Source of the DNA: Bin87 sp034423575
Lineage (GTDB): Bacteria; Chloroflexota; Dehalococcoidia; Lucifugimonadales; UBA3495
DNA length: 64,000 nt
Direction: 5' to 3'
Assembly: GCA_034423575.1 (NCBI GenBank)
Contig: DAOUIF010000036.1
Span: forward strand, 1-64,000
Position 1 is the stretch's first letter. Each line of letters opens with the position of its first letter. The translations under genes were made by a program, and so were the position numbers. This document shows positions 57,244 through 64,000 of the stretch, one piece after another. Under the pieces are notes generated by a model. That model was not told the DNA's origin. It saw nothing but the letters and a program-made list of their open reading frames with translations, and did no database searches.

Positions 57244-57819
57244 TCAATTCGCGTCGGCGCGAACGGCGTAGAATCCTACCGCATTGTCTCCGTAGCTGCG
57301 TCGGTCAATCTCGTGCAGAAAATCGATTTCCGCCGGCAAAGTTACGCGATTGCTGTAACCCACGACTACAGTAGAGTACGCGTTCAGCAGTCCGGATTGG
57401 GCCAGTCGTTTCAGGGTCGGAGTAGGTTCTCCCATTCGGTACGGCGGATCCAAAACCACCAAGTCATACCACTCTTTGCGATCCCGGTCGGCGGGGAACC
57501 TGTTCAACCAATCCAATACATCTGCACAACTGACCCGACCGGCATCTCCGTAACCTGTGAATTCCAAATTCTCTTGTATCACCCGACATTGACGTCGGTT
57601 GCGTTCCACAAAGTCAGCGTACGTTGCGCCGCGGCTGAGGGCCTCGATGCCCAGGCTACCGGTACCAGCATACAGATCGAGTACACGGCGGCCTTCCACT
57701 TTGTCAGGTTGCAGAATGTTGAAAATCGCAGATCTAACTCTCTCGGTTGTAGGTCGCACTCCAGCCACAGCCGCCCCCAACAGGGGGAGACCCCTGGAAG
57801 AGCCGCCGGAAATTCTCAT
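57244..57819 (-). CDS. rsmD: 16S rRNA (guanine(966)-N(2))-methyltransferase
   Basis: 191 residues from ATG 57819, giving the usual MRISGGSSRGLPL start; an in-frame ATG at 57843 is possible. RPTTERVRSAIFNIL, the SAM motif VLDLYAGTGSLGIEALSRGA, FVERNRRQCRVIQENL and the catalytic LVVLDPPYRMGE match RsmD. It methylates G966 of 16S rRNA. The rsmD-coaD pair is conserved across bacteria. Confidence 0.94.
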   Translation of the reverse strand: MRISGGSSRGLPLLGAAVAGVRPTTERVRSAIFNILQPDKVEGRRVLDLYAGTGSLGIEALSRGATYADFVERNRRQCRVIQENLEFTGYGDAGRVSCADVLDWLNRFPADRDRKEWYDLVVLDPPYRMGEPTPTLKRLAQSGLLNAYSTVVVGYSNRVTLPAEIDFLHEIDRRSYGDNAVGFYAVRADAN

Positions 57820-58098
57820 TGAGGATGATTTTCTTGGTGGCATTGTAAAACCCGTGGGACCGCGGCTGGCGAATACAGCGATAGCAAGTTTCGGGCCTTT
57901 TGGACGCGACTGCGCCAACGGCAACCAGTATATTCCCGTTCGCGCACACCCGTCGTCTTGCCCGGCCATGGGCCCTGTGCTACCATCGTGTGCGCCAATT
58001 CACGCCGCAACGAGTATGAAGCTGGAACCCGAATCGGGTGCTCGAACGCGTGCGGCGCATTCTCGCACCTTCTAACTCCACCGGCCCTCCTGGACGCC

Positions 58099-59085
58099 AT
58101 GCTCTCCTCGGACAACCCAACTTCCGGAACTCCGGGCCGGGGGGCCTTCCGCCAAGCATTGGCCGATGCGGCGCCGCAACCGGGCCGGGGCACGGTGGCC
58201 ACGATCGGGGTGTTCGACGGGGTTCATCTGGGGCACCTCCACCTTCTTAACCGGATGCTGGAACTGGCGGAACCACCCCTGATTCCGACCGTCATCACTT
58301 TCAGCAACCATCCCGCGGAAGTGGTGAACCCGGAACGCACCGTAACCAAGATCATCACGCCCGAGGAAAAGATCCGGCTGCTGTACGACGCCGGCATCGA
58401 AAGCGTGATCTGCGTCGAGTTCACCAACGACATTGCCAACCTCGACGCCAACGAGTTCACGCACATGCTGGTGGATTGCCTCCACATGCGCGGCATCGTT
58501 ACCGGCCCCGATTTCGCCCTGGGACGCAACCGCAGCGGGAACCTGGAATACCTGAGGCGCCGGGGTGCGGCTCTGGGTTTCTGGGTGGAGACCGTGGCCC
58601 CACTGGAGCTGGAAGGCAGCACGGTGCGGAGCCGCAGGGTCCGTAATGCCCTGGCCGATGGCAACGTGGACGGCGCGGAATTCCTTCTGGGTCGACCCTA
58701 CGCCACCGACGGCATCGTCGTGCATGGCGCGAAGATGGGCCGCCAATTGGGCTTCCCCACCGCCAACATCGTTCCGACCGAGAACTTCGTCATCCCGGCA
58801 GACGGGGTGTACGCCACCTACGCCACGGTGAAAGGGGTGCGACACATGGCGGCTACCAGCATCGGTGTGCGGCCGACTTTCGGCCTGAGCCAGCGGTTGA
58901 TCGAGGCGCACCTCCTCGATTTCTCTGACGATATCTACGACGAAAACCTGAAGCTCGAGTTCGTTTCCCGCCTGCGCGGGCAGGAAACCTTCGACGGCAT
59001 TGATGCTCTCATTTCCCAGATGAACCGGGACGTGGCCAACGCCCGCCTGGTGCTCGCGCAGTACGACCGGCAGGAAAACGCCTGA
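58099..59085 (+). CDS. ribF: bifunctional riboflavin kinase / FAD synthetase
   Basis: 328 residues from ATG 58099; the open frame upstream has no homology. The FAD synthetase half carries VATIGVFDGVHLGHLHLLNRM and TFSNHPAEVV, then GPDFALGRNRSGN and STVRSRRVRNALADGNVDGAEFLLGRPY. The riboflavin kinase half has GRQLGFPTANI and GVYATYATVKG, with LLDFSDDIYDENLKLEFVSRLR. It converts riboflavin to FMN and FAD, which the many flavoenzymes here need. Followed by tyrS with a short gap. Confidence 0.96.
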   Translation: MLSSDNPTSGTPGRGAFRQALADAAPQPGRGTVATIGVFDGVHLGHLHLLNRMLELAEPPLIPTVITFSNHPAEVVNPERTVTKIITPEEKIRLLYDAGIESVICVEFTNDIANLDANEFTHMLVDCLHMRGIVTGPDFALGRNRSGNLEYLRRRGAALGFWVETVAPLELEGSTVRSRRVRNALADGNVDGAEFLLGRPYATDGIVVHGAKMGRQLGFPTANIVPTENFVIPADGVYATYATVKGVRHMAATSIGVRPTFGLSQRLIEAHLLDFSDDIYDENLKLEFVSRLRGQETFDGIDALISQMNRDVANARLVLAQYDRQENA

Positions 59086-59124
59086 TCCGCCGGTCATCAT
59101 TGAGCAACCGAGGCCAGGTGAGCG

Positions 59125-60345
59125 TTGACCAGCCAAGTCCGAATTCCCGAAAACCTTTCCACCATCACGCGCCGAGGCGTGAGCCGGATCATCTCCGAGG
59201 AGGAGTTCACGGCGATGCTGCAGCGGGGCACCCCCCTGCGGTTGAAAATGGGTTTCGACCCCAGCAGGCCGGATATCCACCTCGGCCATGTCGTCGGCCT
59301 GCGCAAGCTCCGCCAACTTCAGGATCTGGGACACCAGGTCATCTTGATTGTGGGCGATTGGACGGCGCAGATCGGTGACCCGTCGGGGCGTTCGGCTACG
59401 CGCACCATGCTGACCCACGCCGAAGTGCTGGAAAACGCCGAGTCGTATATGCGCCAGTTCTTCAAGGTGGTCGACCGCGATCGTACCCAGGTGGAATGGC
59501 AGAGCCAGTGGTTCGGCGAATTCACCCTGGCCAACGTCATCGAGCTCACCAGTCGGTTCACGATCAACCAGTTCCTCCACCGGGAGGACTTCGCCAACCG
59601 CTACGCGCAAAACCAACCTATCGCAATCACCGAGATGCTCTATCCCTTGATGCAGGCTTACGACTCGGTGGTAATCGAATCCGACGTGGAATTCGGCGGC
59701 ACGGACCAGATGTTCAACCTGCTGGTCGGGCGAGAACTTCAGGGAATGATGGGGCAGACTCCGCAGCAGTGCTTCATGATGCACATCCTGGTCGGAACCG
59801 ACGGCGTGCAGAAGATGAGCAAGAGCCTCGGCAACTACGTGGCGCTGGAAGAGCCCGCGCAGGAAATGTACGGCAAGATCATGTCGCTGCCGGACCAACT
59901 GATCACGTCATACTACGAATATCTGACCGACGTGCCGGACGACGATATCACCGAGATGACACGGACCATGGAGTCCGAGACTGCCAACCCGATGGATTTC
60001 AAGAAAAGCCTTGCCCATCGCATCACCACAACCTTCCACGACCGCGACGCCGCCGACTCCGCCCAATCCCAGTTCGAGCAGGTGGTGCAACGACGGGATC
60101 TGCCCGATGACATTCCCGAGGTGGCGCTGTCCGAAGTGTCCGGGTTGCCGATAAATCGCCTGCTGGTCCAGATCGGCCTCGTCAGCAGCAACGGTGAAGC
60201 GCGGCGGCTGCTGGGCCAGGGCGCGGTCGAACTAATCCGCTCCGACGGGCAGCGCGTCAGCGCCGCTATGGGTGAAGAGTTAGAGGTGAATGCGGGAGAC
60301 GTAGTGCGCGCGGGACGACGGCGGTTCGTGCGGCTCATTCCCTGA
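59125..60345 (+). CDS. tyrS: tyrosine--tRNA ligase
   Basis: 406 residues from TTG 59125; no better ATG is near. MGFDPSRPDIHLGHVVGLRKL carries the class I HIGH-like motif (HLGH), then VILIVGDWTAQIGDPSG, DVEFGGTDQMFNLLVGREL and the KMSKS signature QKMSKSLGNYV. The last ~70 residues (LPINRLLVQIGLVSSNGEARRLLGQGAV) are an S4 RNA-binding domain. The pattern fits the TyrZ-like bacterial branch. 39 bases after ribF. Confidence 0.96.
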   Translation: MTSQVRIPENLSTITRRGVSRIISEEEFTAMLQRGTPLRLKMGFDPSRPDIHLGHVVGLRKLRQLQDLGHQVILIVGDWTAQIGDPSGRSATRTMLTHAEVLENAESYMRQFFKVVDRDRTQVEWQSQWFGEFTLANVIELTSRFTINQFLHREDFANRYAQNQPIAITEMLYPLMQAYDSVVIESDVEFGGTDQMFNLLVGRELQGMMGQTPQQCFMMHILVGTDGVQKMSKSLGNYVALEEPAQEMYGKIMSLPDQLITSYYEYLTDVPDDDITEMTRTMESETANPMDFKKSLAHRITTTFHDRDAADSAQSQFEQVVQRRDLPDDIPEVALSEVSGLPINRLLVQIGLVSSNGEARRLLGQGAVELIRSDGQRVSAAMGEELEVNAGDVVRAGRRRFVRLIP

Positions 60346-60438
60346 ATAAGCGGGCCGCCTCGTTACACTGTTTGGTGATCTGCTGATTACCTTGCTGCGC
60401 GCACTGGAGACATCGGCCATGACTACTGCCAAAAACTG

Positions 60439-60972
60439 ATGACCGCTTCAGGACTGCTCACGTTGCCCGATGACGGTCAATGCTACGAGCTGATACGAGG
60501 TGTGTTGATTACGATGGCGCCTGCCAGCGCACCTCACGGTGCAGTCACGGACCGCATTCGCCGGCGCATCGGAAACTTCGTTAAGGCAAATAATTCGGGC
60601 AAAGCCTACACCGCCGAAACCGGGGTCTTCATCGAACATGACCCCGATACGGTGCGTGCCCCCGATTACGCGTTCATTTCTCACGAGCGTATCGCCGGCG
60701 CGTCGCCGTCCAGCCGTTACTCTGAGATAACCCCGGATCTGGTGGTGGAAGTGATTGCGGGCGATTACCGGTCATCGGTGGTGGAGGCCAAAACGCGCAT
60801 GTGGCTGGACGCCGGTGTAAGGCTGGTCGCGGTCGCATACGTCGGCAGTACGGAATTAATTGCACACCATGCTGACGGCACGGTGCGGCGATTTGGCCCC
60901 GGGGATACGCTATCCTGCGAGCCTGTTCTGCCCGGTTTCGCCTGCGCCGTAGACGATATTTTCGCCTACTGA
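60439..60972 (+). CDS. Uma2-family (DUF820) restriction-endonuclease-fold protein, N-terminal frameshift
   Basis: 177 residues from the internal ATG at 60439. LLTLPDDGQCYELIRGVL, VRAPDYAFIS, PDLVVEVIAGDYRSSVVEAKTRMWLDAGVRLVAVAY is the Uma2 core with its conserved PD-(D/E)xK-like Asp, Glu and Lys. An upstream ATG (60419) encodes MTTAKN before a stop. One extra A in the A5 run at 60431-60435 would join it in frame as MTTAKKLMTASGLL, the usual Uma2 N-terminus. So the gene has a one-base deletion, real or an assembly error, costing about seven residues. Function of Uma2 is not firmly known. Confidence 0.75.
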   Translation: MTASGLLTLPDDGQCYELIRGVLITMAPASAPHGAVTDRIRRRIGNFVKANNSGKAYTAETGVFIEHDPDTVRAPDYAFISHERIAGASPSSRYSEITPDLVVEVIAGDYRSSVVEAKTRMWLDAGVRLVAVAYVGSTELIAHHADGTVRRFGPGDTLSCEPVLPGFACAVDDIFAY

Positions 60973-60979
60973 AGGGCGC

Positions 60980-62215
60980 TCACACCGGCAGGATCGGCGG
61001 CGCTTCTTCCGGCAGCGTTACCTCACGCAATGAGAGGTGGCTGCCGTCGGTGAACCAGGGGTTGCGCGGGTCGCGGGATGGCAGCAGCACGGTGGCCGTT
61101 CCCGGAGCGGTGACCTCGCCGCGCTGGTTCTCGGCCCAGATGTCCACATCCACCAGCGCGTTGCCCTGGTGAATGTACTTCCGCGCCACACGGCCCTTGC
61201 AGAACTGGGTGTCGCCATAGACGTTGAACCGCCGCGTCTCCACTCGGAGCCGCTTGAGGAAGGCGTCGTCGCCCATCCAGTTGGTCATCAGGGTTCCCAG
61301 CCAGGACACCCGCTGCGGGCCGTAATCGTACGCGCCGGGCACACCCACGGCCTCGGCCACCGAGTCGCGCAGGTGTCCGATCCCGGTGTATTCCAGGCCG
61401 CCGCCCGACTCCGGGTTCCTGAAGAAGTGGTTGGGATGGCGCATGGCCTCTCGGAGCAGCACACCGTGGGCGCTGGAACGGCCCGTGCCGACCAGGAAAG
61501 CGCTCACGTCCTGGAGAGAAAGCGGCCCGCGGACCACCGTGGGCAGTTCTTCCCCGATTTCAGTGTCCTCCCAGTAGCGGGGCTGCCCTCCACGCGCGTT
61601 CTCGTTGAGAACCTGCTCGTCGATCCGCGCCAGCTCGTCTTCAGTGTACTCGTGGCGCTTGGGCACGTCCGCGTACTTCCCGCGTTCGCGGGAGGCTCGA
61701 CGTTGGTGGCGGGTACACCATCCAACGACGCGGGCAACCACCTCGTCGCGCTGGTTGGAATAGGTAGTCTCCACGTACTGGATGACCAGGCGCCCGGAAT
61801 AGGCGCTCTGCTTTTCCTGGACGTCCAGGACCCGCTCGACGCAGTTCACCGCGTCGCCGGGCCGGAGCATGCGGAAAAACTCCCAATCGTTGCCGGCGAA
61901 GAACCCATGCACTCCCGGCAGTCCCCATCGGGTCCGGCCTGACCAGTGGCGCATGTAGGGAGCGCACGGGTGACCCACGACGCTGCCGTACTTGGAGTAA
62001 GCGGCGTATTCCTGGTCCCGGAACAGCGGGTTGGCGTCGCCGATCCCATTGACGAAATTCAGCATGGTGTCCAGCGTGGCCTGGCGCACGTACTGTTCGG
62101 TGCGCATCCGCACGCCGATCATGGCGCGGGCGGCGGCCAGAGCTTCGTCGGAGATGCCGCCCTCAACCTCGGGAAGGGTTTCAACTACCTGTTGCTGCGA
62201 TTGCTGCTGGGTCAC
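60980..62215 (-). CDS. MaoC-like / FAS1-type dehydratase domain protein
   Basis: 411 residues from GTG 62215, with AGGTGG upstream. The first half has the hot-dog N-terminal domain (AYSKYGSVVGHPCAPYMRHWSG; FFAGNDWEFFRMLRPGDAVN), the second a MaoC-like half with RVSWLGTLMTNWMGDDAFL and YIHQGNALVDVDIWAENQRGEVTAPGTATVLLPS. Relatives hydrate or dehydrate acyl-CoA or thioester intermediates. The exact substrate is unknown. It is next to a CoA transferase, so a shared acyl-CoA pathway is plausible. Confidence 0.82.
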   Translation of the reverse strand: MTQQQSQQQVVETLPEVEGGISDEALAAARAMIGVRMRTEQYVRQATLDTMLNFVNGIGDANPLFRDQEYAAYSKYGSVVGHPCAPYMRHWSGRTRWGLPGVHGFFAGNDWEFFRMLRPGDAVNCVERVLDVQEKQSAYSGRLVIQYVETTYSNQRDEVVARVVGWCTRHQRRASRERGKYADVPKRHEYTEDELARIDEQVLNENARGGQPRYWEDTEIGEELPTVVRGPLSLQDVSAFLVGTGRSSAHGVLLREAMRHPNHFFRNPESGGGLEYTGIGHLRDSVAEAVGVPGAYDYGPQRVSWLGTLMTNWMGDDAFLKRLRVETRRFNVYGDTQFCKGRVARKYIHQGNALVDVDIWAENQRGEVTAPGTATVLLPSRDPRNPWFTDGSHLSLREVTLPEEAPPILPV

Positions 62216-62242
62216 TACGGTTCCACCTTTCTGACAAATGGG

Positions 62243-62587
62243 CTACAAACTGATTAACAAGCTCGACAAATGCAAACCGGTCAAGCACGCCATCTCGACG
62301 AACAGCCACGTCATCGGACCATTCACCAGCTCGCTACCGGAGATTTTATCTTTCGAAAGTAGCCGGCTCACTTTCTCGAGCAGCAAGAAATACGACATGA
62401 CCGTCAGGGATATGAGAACAAATCTCGACACAGCGATCAGGCCAGCGATCAACCGGGCCGTCTGCAACTGTGGTTCCGCGACGGGCTGTTCATGAAATTG
62501 ACCGAAAAGTCCGAAACCGATTGCCGCTGTAGCTATGGCCAAAATGCCGAGTGCTAACTGATGACGGTCTGGAGCCCTTCCACTCAC
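62243..62587 (-). CDS. small membrane protein (GTGA overlap with upstream gene)
   Basis: 114 residues from GTG 62587, whose start overlaps the TGA of the gene at 62584-62862. Three hydrophobic segments (LALGILAIATAAIGFGLFG; ARLIAGLIAVSRFVLISLTVMSYFLL; WLFVEMACLTGLHLSSLLISL). No family recognised. The overlap indicates coupled translation with its neighbour. Confidence 0.55.
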   Translation of the reverse strand: MSGRAPDRHQLALGILAIATAAIGFGLFGQFHEQPVAEPQLQTARLIAGLIAVSRFVLISLTVMSYFLLLEKVSRLLSKDKISGSELVNGPMTWLFVEMACLTGLHLSSLLISL

Positions 62588-62862
62588 CGACCCGGTTCCC
62601 CGTCTTCATGCCTCCGCGACCGCCAATCAAGCCAGAAGCCATACAGAACGGCGCTCAATCCGCAAAGCGCCATGGTCAAACTCAAAGTAAACACAACCCA
62701 CGCATCGGTGCTTCGCGAAACGATGCGCAAAACAAGGACGGACAAGATCAAAACCCAAATTCCGATCAGTAATGGAGCAATCCCGATGCGCCCGTAAAAC
62801 TTTAGATTGCTGTGGTCTCTTGATCCGGTCAACTTGTCATCTCCAGCGCGCCGAGCCGACAC
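62584..62862 (-). CDS. small membrane protein
   Basis: 92 residues if started at GTG 62862; an alternative TTG at 62832 with GGAG upstream would give 82. Two transmembrane helices (IGIAPLLIGIWVLILSVLVLRI; VVFTLSLTMALCGLSAVLYGFWL) with a charged C-terminus. It overlaps the next gene by one stop/start unit. Function unknown; possibly a two-component membrane complex with 62243-62587. Confidence 0.5.
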   Translation of the reverse strand: MSARRAGDDKLTGSRDHSNLKFYGRIGIAPLLIGIWVLILSVLVLRIVSRSTDAWVVFTLSLTMALCGLSAVLYGFWLDWRSRRHEDGEPGR

Positions 62863-62880
62863 AACATCATGACGCTATCA

Positions 62881-64000
62881 CTAATATACCACCCGTTGCT
62901 CTTCCAACTGCGCCAGGTCGTCCTCGCTCAGCCCCAGATATCCGCAGAGCACTTCCCGATTGTGTTCGCCCAACAACGGGGCGTGACGCCGCACCCGGGA
63001 CGGGGACTTGCTCAGGTTCCACATCAGGTTGAACACCGGCTCAGCGCCCAGCGCTGGGTGTTCCGTGTCGCGGTACAGGCCCCTGGCCATAAAGTGCGGG
63101 TGGAATAGCCGTTCTTCGGCGCCCAGCACCGGAGCCGCGGCCACCCCGTGCGATTGCAGAAGCTCGGTTATGGCGTCAGCCTCGTGTTCAGCCGTCCATC
63201 GGGATATGAGCGCATCCAGTTCGCGGCGGTGACGCTGGCGGCGGAATTGGCTAGCGAACCGGCCATCAGCCGCCCAGGACGGGGATCCCATGACCTGCAC
63301 CAGCGCCCGCCATTCCCCTTCCGACCGGACCGCGATGGACACCCACTTGTCCTCGCCGGCGCACGGGTAGTTGCCGTACGGCGCCATGGTCGGATCGTGG
63401 TTTCCACGGGTTTGAAGCGAGCGCCCGGTCATGGCTTGCTCCATGAGGCCAACGCCCTGGGTAACCACCGTCGCCCGCAACATGGACACGTCGATGTGTT
63501 GACCCTTGCCGGTCCGGTTGCGGTGGTACAACGCAGACGAAATCGCGAAAACGGCGTGCAGCGCCCCGCAAATATCACCAAACGCGTGCTTCAGGCCCAG
63601 GGGTCCCCCGCCCTCGTATCCCATCGTGCTGTCCAGGCCGGAAAGCGACCCGATGGACGGAGCATATGCGCGCAGGTCCCGAAGCGGCCCTTCCTGCCCC
63701 GTGGAGGAAATCGAGGCCATGATTATGTCAGGCTTGATCCCTCGCAGGGCCTCGTAACCCAGTCCCAGCCGCTCCATCACCCCCGGCGAGAAGTTCTCGA
63801 TCACCACGTCGCAGCGGGAGGCAAGGTTCTTGGCCAACTCCACGGCTTCCGGCTCTGCAATGTTCAGCGTCACACTGAGCTTGCCCCGGTTCACGTTGTG
63901 GAACATCGGGTTCTGCTCCGGGTCGGGTTCGTCCCCAACGATAGGGCGCCCCATCCGCATGTAGTCCAAGCGTTGCCGGGTCTCAACCTTGATTACTTCA
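62881..64000 (-). CDS. class III CoA transferase (CaiB/BaiF family, partial)
   Basis: About 372 residues visible, N-terminus beyond the right edge. EVIKVETRQRLDYMR is the typical start of the Rossmann-like core; then RGKLSVTLNIAEPEAVELAK, SPGVMERLGLGYEALRGIKPDIIMASISSTGQEGP and YHRNRTGKGQHIDVSML, a strong CaiB match. The C-terminal part holds VAAAPVLGAEERLFHPHF. It moves CoA between carboxylic acids; the specific acid is unknown. Confidence 0.92.
   Translation of the reverse strand, partial: EVIKVETRQRLDYMRMGRPIVGDEPDPEQNPMFHNVNRGKLSVTLNIAEPEAVELAKNLASRCDVVIENFSPGVMERLGLGYEALRGIKPDIIMASISSTGQEGPLRDLRAYAPSIGSLSGLDSTMGYEGGGPLGLKHAFGDICGALHAVFAISSALYHRNRTGKGQHIDVSMLRATVVTQGVGLMEQAMTGRSLQTRGNHDPTMAPYGNYPCAGEDKWVSIAVRSEGEWRALVQVMGSPSWAADGRFASQFRRQRHRRELDALISRWTAEHEADAITELLQSHGVAAAPVLGAEERLFHPHFMARGLYRDTEHPALGAEPVFNLMWNLSKSPSRVRRHAPLLGEHNREVLCGYLGLSEDDLAQLEEQRVVY

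Noticed and set aside
58072..59898. 608-residue minus-strand frame across ribF and tyrS
   Set aside because: Spans two genuine genes on the opposite strand, with His- and Val-rich random-like translation.
1..64000. CRISPR arrays, transposase genes, prophage or rRNA operons
   Set aside because: No spaced direct repeats, transposase motifs, terminal inverted repeats, phage structural genes or conserved rRNA segments were seen.

Overview
The window is high-GC bacterial chromosome with densely packed genes and no rRNA, recognisable tRNA, CRISPR array, insertion sequence or prophage. The gene set includes luciferase-like (LLM) flavin monooxygenases, CoxS/L/M-type molybdenum hydroxylases with XdhC and MocA helpers, DUF1800/DUF1501 pairs, a heterodisulfide-reductase-like Fe-S membrane protein, Uma2, PaREP1-like proteins, Rex, and an F-type ATPase operon ordered I/Z-B-E-F-H-A-G-D-C. 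This combination suggests a Chloroflexota bacterium of the Dehalococcoidia/SAR202 kind. That placement is an inference from gene content, not a computed phylogeny.

Layout. 1-10 kb: partial 3-hydroxyisobutyrate-dehydrogenase-like gene, CCA/poly(A) nucleotidyltransferase, zinc-ribbon peptide, medium-chain dehydrogenase, RDD protein, proS, a PaREP1 cassette with a PIN-domain remnant, a TPR protein, an acyl-CoA-dehydrogenase-like oxidase and ispG. 10-24 kb: xdhC and mocA (molybdenum-cofactor maturation), a promoter-leader-peptide-terminator unit with no downstream gene, LLM oxidoreductases, an aminotransferase, a large formate-dehydrogenase-like molybdoenzyme, an operon ending in a probable selenocysteine-containing peroxiredoxin-like protein, a hydrolase/crotonase/HIT operon and mogA. 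24-36 kb: NHL/DUF1501/DUF1800 operon, PIG-L deacetylase, MFS transporter, surE and a CoxS-L-M operon whose large subunit ends in a His-rich tail. 36-47 kb: collagen-like anchored protein, a truncated lysA copy, XRE regulator, two membrane proteins, intact lysA, holB, Smr and HNH proteins, the Fe-S membrane protein, a hydrolase, a probable SelW-like selenoprotein and a DUF503 protein. 47-64 kb: rex converging on the ATP synthase operon, bifunctional nuclease, coiled-coil protein, coaD, rsmD, ribF, tyrS, Uma2, a MaoC-like dehydratase, two small membrane proteins and a partial CoA transferase.

Themes. Molybdenum enzymology recurs (FDH-like enzyme, CoxSLM, XdhC, MocA, MogA). The main new observation is two independent genes in which an in-frame TGA replaces a redox cysteine: UxxC in a peroxiredoxin-like protein and CxxU in a SelW/Rdx protein. 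Each TGA is followed at the expected distance by a hairpin resembling a bacterial SECIS element. The organism therefore probably decodes selenocysteine, although selA, selB, selC and selD are not in this window. Conventional gene calling would miss or truncate both genes.

Several sigma70-like promoters could be placed by eye (TTGACA-type -35, 17-18 bp spacer), including those of the ATP synthase, DUF1800, CoxSLM and HIT operons.
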